A stretch of 64,000 nucleotides of DNA from Flavivirga amylovorans (GTDB lineage Bacteria; Bacteroidota; Bacteroidia; Flavobacteriales; Flavobacteriaceae): NCBI RefSeq assembly GCF_030540875.1, contig NZ_JAUOEM010000004.1:507533-571532 (forward strand), given 5' to 3'. The translations under genes were made by a program, and so were the position numbers. The notes under the pieces are model-generated. The model worked only from the letters and a program-made list of their open reading frames with translations, was not told where the DNA came from and searched no databases. Each line of letters begins with the position of its first letter. Position 1 is the first letter of the stretch. This document shows, piece by piece, positions 38,864 through 48,454 of the stretch.

Positions 38864-39688
38864 ATGAAAACTTTAAAACTTTCAGTAATATGCTTTTTTG
38901 TAACGGCTTATACATTTGCTAATGTTTCCTCTACAGAAAAAGATGCATTAATTGCTATATACAAAGCTACGAAGGGAACCGAGTGGAGTGCTACTTGGGA
39001 TTTAGAAGCTTCAATAGATACATGGTATGGTATTAAAGTAGAAGATAATAAAGTAGTTGAAATTAGCCTACAATTTAATAATCTCCAAGGTGAATTACCA
39101 CAAGAAATTGGTAATTTAATTCATGTAAAGAAACTTAATTTAGGTTTTAATAAATTAAGGGGAAAGCTACCATCTACTTTGAAGAATTTAAAAGAATTGA
39201 CATCTTTAGAATTGTTTATGAATAATTTTGAAGGTGAAATTCCTCCCGAACTAGGAGAATTAAAAAAACTTGAAGCTTTAAAACTTTATAGCAATAAATT
39301 TGCTGGTAATATTCCTGATTCATTAATGAGTTTAACCAATTTAAAAGAACTTTTATTAGGAAGTAACTATTTAACAGGTAACATACCAAGAGAAATATTT
39401 GCTTTATCTAAGTTGCAAAAACTAAGCCTCATGGATAATAAAATGAACGGTGAGATTCCAGTTGAAATAGCACAATTAACGAATTTAGAAGAATTATTAT
39501 TGTCTACAAACCAGTTTACTGGCGATTTACCAATGGAGTTAATGAATTTAACTAAGTTGAATACTATGATGGTAAGTGACAATAATTTAAACCAAGAATA
39601 TATTAGTGTTTCTGGTAAAAACCCACCAAGTTTAGTGCATTTAGAAATGCAAAATGCTACAGCAACTATGGACATTGAAAAAGAATAA
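38864..39688 (+). CDS. Secreted leucine-rich-repeat protein
   Basis: The 274-aa protein has a signal peptide (MKTLKLSVICFFVTAYTFA) followed by an N-terminal cap (SSTEKDALIAIYKATKGTEW) and about eight repeats of plant-like LRR type (e.g. LQGELPQEIGNLIHVKKLNL, FEGEIPPELGELKKLEALKL, LTGNIPREIFALSKLQKLSL). No type IX sorting domain is seen. The consensus LxGxIPxxLxxLxxLxxL resembles the eukaryote-type class and is frequent in secreted flavobacterial proteins, where it serves protein binding. Confidence 0.9.
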   Translation: MKTLKLSVICFFVTAYTFANVSSTEKDALIAIYKATKGTEWSATWDLEASIDTWYGIKVEDNKVVEISLQFNNLQGELPQEIGNLIHVKKLNLGFNKLRGKLPSTLKNLKELTSLELFMNNFEGEIPPELGELKKLEALKLYSNKFAGNIPDSLMSLTNLKELLLGSNYLTGNIPREIFALSKLQKLSLMDNKMNGEIPVEIAQLTNLEELLLSTNQFTGDLPMELMNLTKLNTMMVSDNNLNQEYISVSGKNPPSLVHLEMQNATATMDIEKE

Positions 39689-39710
39689 TTAAATTTTATT
39701 AATTTTATTT

Positions 39711-39743
39711 TAAAAGCTAACATTATTTATGTTGGCTTTTTTA
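39711..39743. terminator. Terminator of the LRR gene
   Basis: AAAAGCTAACAT pairs with ATGTTGGCTTTT around TATT and is followed by T residues. It lies just before the CPXCG gene, whose possible upstream frame overlaps the stem. Confidence 0.8.
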
Positions 39744-39754
39744 TTTTTATAGCT

Positions 39755-39937
39755 ATTCAAGAGCATTTTTTTACATGTCCATATTGTTGGGAAAGGATTT
39801 CTGTATTGATAGATAATTCTATTGCAAAACAATCTTATATTGAAGATTGCGAAGTATGTTGCAATCCTATTCAAGTGTCTGTTCAATTTTTAAATTCAGA
39901 ATTAGTAGATTTTCAGGCAAGTAGCATTGAGCAATAA
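39755..39937 (+). CDS. CPXCG-motif cysteine-rich protein, probable ATT start
   Basis: The 60-aa frame reads (I/M)QEHFFTCPYCWERISVLID ... SYIEDCEVCCNPIQVS, the full signature of the small CPXCG family: one CPYC pair and one CEVCC cluster for metal binding. Members usually begin two or three residues before the EHFF block. Here that place holds ATT (39755), and there is no in-frame ATG, GTG or TTG nearby upstream; the frame runs back into the terminator stem. ATT is a rare start codon, so the start is a prediction, and a mutated start is the alternative. Function unknown. Confidence 0.65.
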   Translation: MQEHFFTCPYCWERISVLIDNSIAKQSYIEDCEVCCNPIQVSVQFLNSELVDFQASSIEQ

Positions 39938-39955
39938 TTTTTTTTAGTTTTAAGC

Positions 39956-39986
39956 TTGTAGAAACATAAAAAGGATTGTATATTTG
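39956..39986 (+). promoter_or_regulatory. Promoter of the initiator tRNA gene
   Basis: TTG (39956-39958), 20 bp spacer, then TATATTTG (39979-39986): a full match to the Bacteroidota consensus. It lies about 70 bp upstream of the tRNA and overlaps nothing else downstream. Confidence 0.75.
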
Positions 39987-40057
39987 CAGTCCGAAATAAT
40001 TTGGTCGGCATTATGAACCGAAAGTTAAAAGCTAAGTAAATTATTTTAGTATTATAT

Positions 40058-40130
<73 letters not shown>

Positions 40131-40141
40131 CTAGTAAAGGC

Positions 40142-40172
40142 AAGGCTTTCGAGAAATCGAGAGCCTTTTTTT
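40142..40172 (+). terminator. Terminator of the tRNA gene
   Basis: AAGGCTTTCGA pairs with TCGAGAGCCTT (one mismatch) around GAAA and is followed by seven T residues, 12 bp after the tRNA. Confidence 0.8.
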
Positions 40173-40173
40173 A

Positions 40174-40778
40174 TTTTTCTGTACAACATATGTACAGCAG
40201 ATATTTCGGATCAAGATTAATTGTTGTGTTTATGATTAATTCAAAATTTCGCATTTTAAATTAATTATACTGTTTAATGATTTACTTTTCTTTGCTCGTC
40301 CAAAGAAAAGTAACAAAAGAAAGGACGCCCCTTCGTAGGAATTTCTTCTTTTGCTGTCGTTCAAGAAGAACCAAGCCCAAAATTTTGCGTCGCTCCATCG
40401 CTCTACCCAATGCTATGCTCCTGGTTTTCAAAATTTTGTTCTTTATTCTTGCCAAGGGTCTGGGCTAGCCTCTTTGGTCTGTTCTTAACGATTATCTTAA
40501 AGCCTTGTAGAACGAAAGAAGAAGGATAATACCAGAGGTGCTTTTAATCGTAAACAGCAAGACACCGTCTTTGCGAGGACGATAGGACGAAGCAATCTGT
40601 TTAATAAAGAACCCTTGGAGGTATTTATAAATAATATAAGGCTTATTAAGAGAAAGTAAAACACAGAATACGGATCACACACAACTTTTGTGCATGATCC
40701 AATTAACACTCGTCATGTTTTTTATATGAGCTCTAAAAGGAAATAAATTTTCTTCTACTGTATTCCATTTTAATCTAA
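40174..40778. other. Long intergenic region with repeat elements, no gene
   Basis: No convincing gene lies in these 605 bp. There is a perfect inverted repeat of 13 bp, TTACTTTTCTTTG (40282-40294) with CAAAGAAAAGTAA (40301-40313), around a six-base loop. At 40567-40600 there is a degenerate REP-type sequence (TTTGCGAGGAC ... GACGAAGCAATCTGT) of a kind seen between genes in Bacteroidota. Short ORFs here (40277-40468 plus, 40497-40709 minus) have no signal of coding and overlap the repeats. Confidence 0.6.
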
Positions 40779-41999
40779 TTAAAGTGCATAGACTCTTTCT
40801 ACAGGCCAATCATCTTCATAGCCTTCTTCCCATTTTTGGGTTGCCAATTCTTCATTTGTTACAAGACAAGTATCTAAATGAGATCTAATAAGTGCTTCAT
40901 CCATATTTTGCGCTATAAATACGATTTCATTTTTTCTGTCACCAAAAGTAATGTCCCACTCGCTTTCTATATGTCCTTGGTTTTCTATAAAGGCCATTTG
41001 CTGTATACGTTTTTTAAAAGGCATACTGCTCCACCAGACGCCAGCACTATCAGCTTTTAATGAGCCTCCAGCTTGGCCCCAAACCAATGCTTGTTCTGGT
41101 CTGGATGCTAACCAAAATAAGCCCTTACTTCTTATAATGTTACTTGGGAATTGGTGTTGCACGTAATTCCAAAAACGTACCGGATCAAACGGTTTCTTAC
41201 TACGATAAACAAAAGAACTGATACCATATTCTTCCGTTTCAGGTGTATGTTCGTCTTTCTTTAATTCTTCTATCCAGCCAGCACTTTGTTCTGCTTCTTC
41301 AAAATCAAATAAGCCTGTGTTTAATATTTCCTTAGGTTCAACCTTGCTAAAACTCGATTTCAGTATACGAGCGGGAGGGTTTAGTTTGGAAATAATTTTC
41401 ATAAGTACATCCAGATGCTCTTTTGATACTAAATCTGTTTTATTCAAAAGGATCACATTTGCAAACTCAATTTGGTCGGTTAATAAATCCACAATGGTTC
41501 GGTAATCTTCATCTATATCAGTAAGTTTTCTATCCATAAGAGTTTCTGGACTCCCAAAATCCTTAAAGAAGTTAAATGCGTCTACGACGGTAACCATGGT
41601 ATCGACATAACTAAATCGGGACAGGTCAATCCCATTTTCTTCGTCAACAAAAGAAAACGTTTGGGCAACGGGAACAGGCTCACTAATGCCCGTGCTTTCT
41701 ATGAGCAAATAATCAAAACGGTTTTCCTTGGCTAATCGCTCAACTTCTACCATTAAATCCTCACGAAGCGTGCAGCAGATACAGCCATTGCTCATTTCAA
41801 CCAGTTTTTCTTCAGTACGTGATAGTGTGTTTTCACTTTTTATCAATTCGGAATCTACGTTTACTTCGCTCATATCATTTACAATTACAGCTACTTTCAA
41901 ACCTTCCTTATTGTGTAAAACATGGTTCAGCAAAGTGGTTTTGCCTGCTCCTAAAAAACCGCTAATAACGGTTACTGGTAGCTTATTTGTGTTGTTCAT
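40779..41999 (-). CDS. COG0523 (CobW/ZNG) metallochaperone GTPase
   Basis: The 406-aa G3E GTPase has Walker A GFLGAGKT (14-21), the metal motif GCICC (72-76), the switch-type [10 protein letters not shown], and the base motif NKTD (LLNKTDLVS), followed by the CobW C-terminal domain (about 260-390; [19 protein letters not shown]). Such proteins load or traffic metals, often zinc during starvation. It is the last gene of a minus-strand run with a DUF3526-type ABC system 20 bp upstream. No Zur-type palindrome was recognised. Confidence 0.93.
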   Translation of the reverse strand: MNNTNKLPVTVISGFLGAGKTTLLNHVLHNKEGLKVAVIVNDMSEVNVDSELIKSENTLSRTEEKLVEMSNGCICCTLREDLMVEVERLAKENRFDYLLIESTGISEPVPVAQTFSFVDEENGIDLSRFSYVDTMVTVVDAFNFFKDFGSPETLMDRKLTDIDEDYRTIVDLLTDQIEFANVILLNKTDLVSKEHLDVLMKIISKLNPPARILKSSFSKVEPKEILNTGLFDFEEAEQSAGWIEELKKDEHTPETEEYGISSFVYRSKKPFDPVRFWNYVQHQFPSNIIRSKGLFWLASRPEQALVWGQAGGSLKADSAGVWWSSMPFKKRIQQMAFIENQGHIESEWDITFGDRKNEIVFIAQNMDEALIRSHLDTCLVTNEELATQKWEEGYEDDWPVERVYAL

Positions 42000-42019
42000 T
42001 TTTTGATAAGATTTAACGG

Positions 42020-43444
42020 TTAACTGATTAATTCTATTTGATTTTTCCTCGGTTTTAGTACTAATACTAAAAACAAAATCAAACTACTTAATATCACGAG
42101 TCCAAGTGTTTTGCCGTATGTATTCACATTAGCATAGCTAAACTCAAACTTTGGAAGATTTTTATAGTCACTTTTTTTGAACTTCTCATCTTTAAACATC
42201 ATAGGTTTAAAAAAGTTCCTCCATTCTTTTGAAAATGTTAAGCTTTGACGTTTAAAATCTTGATAGTCTTCTGTTGAAGTACCTGCAATTCTATTCAATG
42301 AATTTTGTACAATTAAAGCAGGTGAAAGCCAAATTGAAGCATTTACTAACTTGTGTTGGTTATTTATTTGTGAATCAAATTCCGATAGTAATGGCTTCAA
42401 TTCATCTTGAATCAATTGTTGTGTAGCCATATATTTTTGATAAAACCCTCTTACTTGTGTGCTGTCATTTGTTGCATATTCCGGATGGTCTCTTAAAAAA
42501 TTATCTAAAATTTCATCTTGCTTCTTGGTGGCTTCGGCTTTAATTGAACGCATTTCATTTAGCATCAATATTCTTGATGGAATGGGATAAAGTGTATTAC
42601 TTATTTGATTTATTAATGAAGGGGACAACAAAACAAACAGAATCCAAAATCCTATTAACGTAATGGCGTTTTTAGCAGAACTCTTTATCCAAATATTAGT
42701 TGCAAAAGCTAATACAAACCAGAATAAAGTATATGTAATAATAATAGATAATAATGCCATAAAAGACGTTAAACTTGTTTTGAAGTCAAAACCAAAAACA
42801 ATGAACACTAATGAGAGTGTTATAATGATAGCAATGACTAACCAAAAGAAACGCAACCCTAGTTTTTGTAAGACCCAAGTCCTAATATTAATAGGTTGTG
42901 ATGCCAATAATTTTAAAGAACCACTTTCACGTTCGGATGCCAATATATTGAATGAAAATGCTATAATAAGAAGCGGTAAAAGGTAAACAGTCACAAAAGT
43001 CAAATCAAAGCTTCCAAATAATAATTGAACTGGACTGGTCATTTCCTTAAAATTCATTGTTGAGTCATCGCCAGTAACAATAGGTTGTACATAATGTGCA
43101 AACATATCAGACTGTCCAGTAGATATAAAGGCTGTTGATTTAGCAGGCATATTGACCACTCTTGGATGTAAATTACCAATAACTATCGGTCGGGTTGGTA
43201 AGAGCCAACTTGATGTATTGACCTTAAAACCTTTTTCAATAGAGTCGAATTGTACTAACATTTTCTTTTCTTCCATTTTAAACTCGTTTATGGCAGAAGA
43301 AATACTGGCATTCCTCGCATCGACTTTTTGTGTACCATTATATACAGCGAAGCCAAAGAGGATGAATAGTAGTATGGTTAGTACTTGAATCCATCGTTTG
43401 CGTATTAAAAGTAACCATTCGTATTTAAAATTATATTTTAACAT
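42020..43444 (-). CDS. ABC-2-type permease with DUF3526, second subunit
   Basis: The 474-aa protein begins with a cytosolic stretch and one helix ([20 protein letters not shown]), a large extracytoplasmic domain, then a bundle of five helices around [40 protein letters not shown] and [14 protein letters not shown], another periplasmic part and a last helix ([19 protein letters not shown]). [20 protein letters not shown] is the ABC-2 coupling segment. It overlaps its paralogous partner by 14 bp; the two should form the heterodimeric transporter core with the ATPase upstream. Confidence 0.88.
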   Translation of the reverse strand: MLKYNFKYEWLLLIRKRWIQVLTILLFILFGFAVYNGTQKVDARNASISSAINEFKMEEKKMLVQFDSIEKGFKVNTSSWLLPTRPIVIGNLHPRVVNMPAKSTAFISTGQSDMFAHYVQPIVTGDDSTMNFKEMTSPVQLLFGSFDLTFVTVYLLPLLIIAFSFNILASERESGSLKLLASQPINIRTWVLQKLGLRFFWLVIAIIITLSLVFIVFGFDFKTSLTSFMALLSIIITYTLFWFVLAFATNIWIKSSAKNAITLIGFWILFVLLSPSLINQISNTLYPIPSRILMLNEMRSIKAEATKKQDEILDNFLRDHPEYATNDSTQVRGFYQKYMATQQLIQDELKPLLSEFDSQINNQHKLVNASIWLSPALIVQNSLNRIAGTSTEDYQDFKRQSLTFSKEWRNFFKPMMFKDEKFKKSDYKNLPKFEFSYANVNTYGKTLGLVILSSLILFLVLVLKPRKNQIELIS

Positions 43445-44852
43445 TTTTAAGCGATTTAGTTGTGAAAAATAGTACGACGAACGAACCGAGTAACCAACAG
43501 AATAGTATTAGGATATTACCAGTATTATGTTTTAAGTTTTCTGATAATGTTGGTGGTTCGTAATTGAATTTTGGTAGTTGTTTCCAGAAGTCTGCATCTG
43601 CTTTCCAGGACCAATCACCATATTTGGATTCATTTGCGAAATGTTCATTAAGAAATTTTTGAGTTTTAATTCTATAATTTTCAGCAGAATCAGCAAAATC
43701 CCAATGCGTAGCATAATCTGTATTGGCAATTGACATGCTTAAAAAGCGAGTGGGCAAAAAAGGAGAAACAACCGCTAGTTGTCTATAAACTCTTGATTGG
43801 TTTGAATACTGCGTTTTTAATTCTTTGTAATGCTTGAAGTAGATTTCCGCTTGGTGTTCTTCCCCTTTTTGCATTCTATAGCCCGCATAATTAAAAGGCA
43901 ATTGACTTAAACTATCTACACCATATTCTTTCAAGACTTGCTTTTCAAGAGCTTTTGATGCTTCGTTCCAAGGGTTATGACCATCTAATCCTTCTTTTTT
44001 ATCCTTTGCAATATTTGCTGCAAACTCTTGTTTTGAGGGGTAAGGGTATCTGTATTCAGCAATGTTACTAGCTATTTTTGGTAGTATCAAACAAACTAAA
44101 ATCCATATACTTAAAGACAGTACTAATGCGATTCCAGACTTTTTTACCAATGCAGAAATTATCAATACCAAATTGATAAATATGGCGTAATAGATTATAT
44201 AAGTCAGAAATAAAGTCGTTAACGATAGCCAACTAAAAACGCCAAAATCTTGCAAGCTAGATAAGATGATACCTGTTGTTATAAAGAGGACAAATAGTAA
44301 CGTAAATAATGGTAGAAATACTGCCAACCATTTTCCAAAAATGAGTTTAAAACCAATTGCTCCCTGACTATCAAGTAGTGTGATGGTTCCCATTTCCTTT
44401 TCTTTCGTCAGACTATTATAAACTATGAGGAGGATGAGCAAGGGCATTATAAACAACAAGATAAAATCTGGTGTTAAATTCCCAAACCTTGCTAATCCTG
44501 TTTGGTCAGAGGCTTCGTCAAACTGGGCTTCATTTCTATTATGGGCTTCTAAAAAAATAGATGTTCCTGTATATTTATCTACACCTTGGTCTAAGAGTGC
44601 CAAGGGGTATTTAGGTTTAAAAGCGTATGTTCCATAATGTGCTGCAGAATGGGGGTTCTTTTCACCTTGACTGTCCCAAACCTCTCGTTCTGATTGTTTT
44701 GCAGATACATATTCCTCATTGATGTCTTTATAGTGCCATGCACTTATAACAACAGCTACGATTGTAAGTATGATAACAAGGATGAACGCCATTCTAATGC
44801 GACCATCCCTAAGCAATTCTTTGGTTTCTTTCTTAAGGGTATTGCGTATCAT
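43431..44852 (-). CDS. ABC-2-type permease with DUF3526, first subunit
   Basis: At 473 aa this is a paralog of the next permease: the same plan of helix (MAFILVIILTIVAVVISAWH), outer domain, helix bundle (LLFIMPLLILLIVYNSLTKE, VFLPLFTLLFVLFITTGIIL) and a coupling element KEKEMGTITLLDSQGAIGFK. Its start overlaps the ATPase stop by 4 bp (44849-44852). Transporters of this type in Bacteroidota often lie by TonB receptors or metal genes; the substrate is not known. Confidence 0.88.
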   Translation of the reverse strand: MIRNTLKKETKELLRDGRIRMAFILVIILTIVAVVISAWHYKDINEEYVSAKQSEREVWDSQGEKNPHSAAHYGTYAFKPKYPLALLDQGVDKYTGTSIFLEAHNRNEAQFDEASDQTGLARFGNLTPDFILLFIMPLLILLIVYNSLTKEKEMGTITLLDSQGAIGFKLIFGKWLAVFLPLFTLLFVLFITTGIILSSLQDFGVFSWLSLTTLFLTYIIYYAIFINLVLIISALVKKSGIALVLSLSIWILVCLILPKIASNIAEYRYPYPSKQEFAANIAKDKKEGLDGHNPWNEASKALEKQVLKEYGVDSLSQLPFNYAGYRMQKGEEHQAEIYFKHYKELKTQYSNQSRVYRQLAVVSPFLPTRFLSMSIANTDYATHWDFADSAENYRIKTQKFLNEHFANESKYGDWSWKADADFWKQLPKFNYEPPTLSENLKHNTGNILILFCWLLGSFVVLFFTTKSLKNVKI

Positions 44853-45565
44853 AGTTCAATGGTATTGTAAGACATGGTTTCCAAATAATTTTTTTCCAAA
44901 TCAGATAGTGTAATATCATCAACAGACCATTGCTGTTTTAATTGACCATCTTTCATAATACCGATAGTTGTTGCAACCTCTTTAGCTCTAAATAAATCAT
45001 GTGTGGCCATGAGTGTAGCGACACCTTTTTGTCTTAATTTTTGCAATAGTCTACCAAACTCAAAACTTGCTTTAGGGTCTAATCCAGATGTAGGTTCATC
45101 CAAGAGTAAAACCTTAGCATCTTTTGCTAGAGCAATGGCAACACCTACTTTTTGTCGCATTCCTTTAGAGTATTTAGATACAGGTTTGTAAAAGGCAGAT
45201 GCTTGAAGTCCAGCTTCAGTTAATATCGATTCTAAGGTTTTTTTATTGAAATTTTTGTTTGCTATTCCTGAAAAGTAATCCAGGTTTTCAATAGCATTAA
45301 GACTAGGATAGAGCATTAAATTTTCAGGTATATAAGCTAAGTATTGTTTGGTCTGCTTAGAATGCTCAACAACATCTAACTGATTAATAAAGGCATTCCC
45401 TGAAGTTGGTTTCATAAAGCCTAATAAAAGATTAATTGTTGTTGTTTTGCCTGCTCCGTTAGCCCCTAATAGGCAATAGATTTCGCCTTCTTTGACTTCT
45501 AAATTAAGATTGTCCAATGCGGTTAAATTACCATAGGATTTGGTAAGGTTATTAGTAAATATCAT
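44849..45565 (-). CDS. ABC transporter ATP-binding protein
   Basis: The 238-aa ATPase has Walker A GANGAGKTT, Q-loop (YIPENLMLYPSL), signature YSKGMRQKVGVAIAL, Walker B VLLLDEPTSGLDP and the H-loop (LMATHDLFRAKE). The sequence belongs to the CcmA/NosF-type class that works with ABC-2 permeases. It is translationally coupled to the first permease. Confidence 0.94.
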   Translation of the reverse strand: MIFTNNLTKSYGNLTALDNLNLEVKEGEIYCLLGANGAGKTTTINLLLGFMKPTSGNAFINQLDVVEHSKQTKQYLAYIPENLMLYPSLNAIENLDYFSGIANKNFNKKTLESILTEAGLQASAFYKPVSKYSKGMRQKVGVAIALAKDAKVLLLDEPTSGLDPKASFEFGRLLQKLRQKGVATLMATHDLFRAKEVATTIGIMKDGQLKQQWSVDDITLSDLEKNYLETMSYNTIEL

Positions 45566-45628
45566 ACTGTTTTTATATTAATTGATTAAGCATATCTATG
45601 TACTGAAAATGTACAAACGGAATGCCTT

Positions 45629-45760
45629 TTAAATGAATTTTGGAATGTAATGATGACTCAGATCAGCTTGCAATAAGCGCTTGAATTTATTTGCTAACAG
45701 ATAAATTGTAGGAAATACGAATAGCCATAATGAAGTAAATGGCCATTTAAATTTGACCAT
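45629..45760 (-). CDS. 43-aa putative small membrane protein
   Basis: This short ORF reads MVKFKWPFTSLWLFVFPTIY, then LLANKFKRLLQADLSHHYIPKFI: a positively charged start, one hydrophobic helix (TSLWLFVFPTIYLLA) and a basic amphipathic tail with a His pair. It lies on the same strand between the 102-aa gene (32 bp upstream) and the ABC ATPase (63 bp downstream), filling a gap that would otherwise be empty in the operon. It might be a small subunit or regulator of the transporter. No homolog is known to me; position and composition are the only support. Confidence 0.45.
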   Translation of the reverse strand: MVKFKWPFTSLWLFVFPTIYLLANKFKRLLQADLSHHYIPKFI

Positions 45761-45792
45761 ATTCCATTAAGAATAAAAAAAAGTCATCTAAA

Positions 45793-46101
45793 TTATAAAG
45801 AAGGTGGTGGCTTATTAAAAAAGAAAACGTAATGATGTTCTCTAAATTGAGGATTTTTATAATGTAAGTTATAAGGCTTTGGTAAGACCACTATATTAAT
45901 TACATCACTCGAATAGGAATATGAATGACCACCGAAAGCTTTAATCTTGTTTGAGTCAACAATTAAGATACATTGCTCACAATCATCAAGATCGTCATGT
46001 GAGAAAGCATGAGAAAGCGAGTGTGCAACTCCTATCTTTAACAAAGTAAAGACTAAGAGAAGTAAAATACTTTTTACTCTATGAGATGTAGTTTGACTCA
46101 C
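45793..46101 (-). CDS. Small secreted His/Cys-containing protein, probable metal-linked
   Basis: The 102-aa protein has an N-terminal hydrophobic segment (SILLLLVFTLLKIGVAHSLS) followed by HAFSHDDLDDCEQCILIVDS: His, Asp and Cys in a compact cluster that could bind a metal. The C-terminal part (PKPYNLHYKNPQFREHHYVF) is aromatic. Proteins of this kind often precede metal-type TonB receptors in flavobacteria; here it leads the ABC exporter/COG0523 group, which supports a metal-related role (inference). It has no upstream receptor in this window. Confidence 0.65.
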   Translation of the reverse strand: MSQTTSHRVKSILLLLVFTLLKIGVAHSLSHAFSHDDLDDCEQCILIVDSNKIKAFGGHSYSYSSDVINIVVLPKPYNLHYKNPQFREHHYVFFFNKPPPSL

Positions 46102-46239
46102 AGCCCAAAGTTAAACAAAATCTTGTGAAAATTATGTTAATGTCGTGTTACGAAATATAAATTGAAACTATAGCCCTAATTTTATAAAAAACTTATGGAA
46201 TCAAAATGGAAAATATAGACAAGTAAAATATGACATTTT

Positions 46240-46284
46240 CTCATAACCCGAAAGTCGCTAGTTCGAATCCAGTTCCCGCTACTA
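46240..46284 (+). pseudogene. Degraded 3' half of an initiator tRNA-Met
   Basis: The 45 bases match the tRNA at 40089-40133 except at four positions. Changes in the T-stem (ACTGG to GCTAG) break base pairing, and the 5' half and the promoter are missing, so it cannot be a working tRNA. It reads as the displaced chromosomal end of the tRNA left after an insertion (an att site). Confidence 0.75.
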
Positions 46285-46289
46285 AGTGA

Positions 46290-46320
46290 GACTCAAGTAC
46301 ATTTTGTGCTTGAGTCTTTT
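46290..46320 (+). terminator. Terminator after the tRNA remnant
   Basis: GACTCAAGTAC pairs with GTGCTTGAGTC around ATTTT and is followed by a T-rich tract. It sits 6 bp after the tRNA 3'-half remnant, as expected if the original tRNA transcript ended here before the island arrived. Confidence 0.75.
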
Positions 46321-46422
46321 CTTTTTTATTGTTATTGTGTTAGAAATTTTAAAAAATATTTCATCACTTTTTTATATTTCGACATTTTTGAAGGCAGATT
46401 TAGCTATAATTGCTTTTTCCTA

Positions 46423-46626
46423 TTAATTTGATCTTTCAACTTTAACCCATATTTCGTCTGTAGTATACCTAACTTGAAGTTTATTTATTTCAGAATATAA
46501 CTGTCGCTTTTTGTTTCCAGTTGATGATAATACTGATTGAATAATTTTTCAAGTTGTTTGGAAAATAAGTTTTGAAAACTTTATATCTAACTTTTGGAAT
46601 AGAGTAGCTAATCTTTGGGAATCTGC
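46423..46626 (-). pseudogene. Fragment of an unidentified gene with an internal TGA
   Basis: Read on the minus strand, a 67-codon stretch looks like real protein: ADSQRLATLFQKLDIKFSKL, IFQTT, a TGA (46549-46551), KIIQSVLSSTGNKKRQLYSE, INKLQVRYTTDEIWVKVERS, N-stop. It has no start codon, and a stop precedes it. It lies just past the tRNA remnant, so it may be a relic of the same insertion event or of the DNA that flanked it. I do not recognise the family. The rest of 46321-46646 holds nothing visible. Confidence 0.4.
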
Positions 46627-46646
46627 TTATTTCTCAAATAGATTTA

Positions 46647-48403
46647 TTATGGAATTATTTCTATTTCTTTAGGAACATCTATCTGAGATATTATTTCCCG
46701 TGATGTAGACTTAGTATGATGGACTTTAATTAGCCCATACTTTGTGGGGAACGTACCTTTTGCATAACTAAGATTTCCCAAATGAGGGTCTATTTTCACG
46801 GCGTTACCACCATTGAGTAAGGTAATGCCTAAAACATATTGTGAAAGCCACGGTGTTGGCCCACTTGCCCATCCATGGCATAGACTTTTTCGATATCCAA
46901 CATAGCAATATCCTCCAAAACCTCCATGAATATCATCTTTGTCCTTAGGGATTAACTCATCAATTCTGCTAGAATTTTTAATATCCATAATATTAAAATC
47001 TTCCCAAAACGTTGTAGCTCCCAAATCTAACATTGCACCCCAATAGTTACGTATTATATTTAATGCACCGTTGTAATCTTTTGCTTTGGCCATAGCTTCC
47101 AAAATATAGTATCCGTAAAATGTTGACATTCCCTGTACTCCGTCCTTTTTAAGAATTTTTTCATTGATATGTTGCACATTTTCTAAACCAGCTAATCCTA
47201 ATAAAGCAGCTGCTTGTTTAGTCGTATTTCCTTCAGGGTAATGAGATTTTAGCCTTTTTAAACCTCCATACATTCTTTGCTAAATTTCTGATCATTCAAT
47301 TCCTTCATAAGATATGCTCCAGCCTCAAAAGTCATAATCATCATGGCCTGTAGTCCTGCATGAGTTGCCTTTGGATCTTCACTTGTTGGCCAGTCTAAAA
47401 AACGATGTCCATCAAGTTTTTCTGCGTTATCTTTATCAATAAAAGTTTCAAGCTGTTTTAGCAATTGCTTCATGTAAACCTTCTGTTCTTTCAAGTATGT
47501 AAGGTCTCCATAGTGTCTGTACCACTCTTTGTGAATTAATAACCACCACATAGAGTAAGAGCTAATACCATTCATCCATTGAGGCAAGGGATATTGGTCT
47601 CTGGCTATATCTAGACTTTTGGTTACCACTTCATTCATTCCAAAAACGGTTGATACTGTCATTACTTCTGGATGTAGATCGCCTACCCAAACTAATCGGT
47701 CCCTTTTAATTCCGTCCCATAAGTAGTCTTGCATGTTAAGATGAACAGTATATGCTCCCGTCAACCAGATAGTATTAAGCCTTTCATCACTACATTCGAA
47801 GCTGCCCAGATAAGGAATATCTCGGTAAACAAAAACAGCTTCAACTGATTTAATGGGAGCTATTTGCTTTTTTTCAACAACATCAATTCTTAAAAACCTA
47901 AAACCTGTTTTTCCAACTTCTATGCTTCCTAGCCAAGGCACCTCAATAATAAAATCTCTGAGTGAATGTTCGTTAGTTGCATTGTCTTCATAACCTATTT
48001 CAGACATTGCTTCCCCAACAGATTCACCAAAGCGTAATCTTAGTTTTAAGGGTGTTTTATCTTTTCGCATGCCCATTGAGATTTTCACACCTCCATACAA
48101 TTCCTTTCCATAATCTAAAAGGATACCTGGTTTTTGGTCTTCCGTACTTATCAGTGTAAACAAGTTTTTATCGTTCACAGCTACCTGATTACTTCCACTT
48201 GCTAAAAGGGTTTCTTCATTTTTTATGAAAACATTGGTAGTATCTGTTTGCCAGACTATGCGTTTTGGAGTAAGTAAAGTCCTTACCATTGGAGATGATG
48301 TTGCCCTACTATGATAAACATCTTCAAAGACAGGAGGTAACTGCGCATAAAACGACTTACAGGCAAAAAAAATCATTACTAAAACCAACGGACTGTTTTT
48401 CAT
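46647..48403 (-). pseudogene. Alpha-L-rhamnosidase (GH78), interrupted by one frameshift
   Basis: The 5' part (47258-48403, 381 aa) has a signal peptide and ends ...SKECMEV-stop; the 3' part (46647-47273) carries on in another frame with LKRLKSHYPEGNTTKQAAAL. At the junction the coding strand reads GAGGTTTAAAAAGG; one more T would give EVLKRLK and restore a 584-aa enzyme. GH78 features are complete across the break: a beta-sandwich, YLWDGIKRDRLVWVGDLHPE in the catalytic (alpha/alpha)6 barrel, and LCHGWASGPTPWLSQYVLG. It would release terminal L-rhamnose. It is last in the PUL operon. A homopolymer read error is as likely as real loss. Confidence 0.85.
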
Positions 48404-48454
48404 GAAAATTTTGTTATATTCATGTATGCTTTAAAAGATTATTTGCTTAGTACT

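Noticed and set aside
40277-40709. 63-aa and 70-aa ORFs in the tRNA-downstream gap
   Set aside because: They lie over inverted repeats and REP-like sequence, have unusual composition and no start context.
46240-46284. Second functional tRNA-Met
   Set aside because: Only the half from the anticodon loop onward is present; the acceptor and D arm are missing and T-stem pairing is broken.
47250-47280. Programmed -1 frameshift in the rhamnosidase gene
   Set aside because: No canonical slippery heptamer in phase and no stimulatory stem-loop noticed; rhamnosidases are not known to need one. A one-base loss is simpler.
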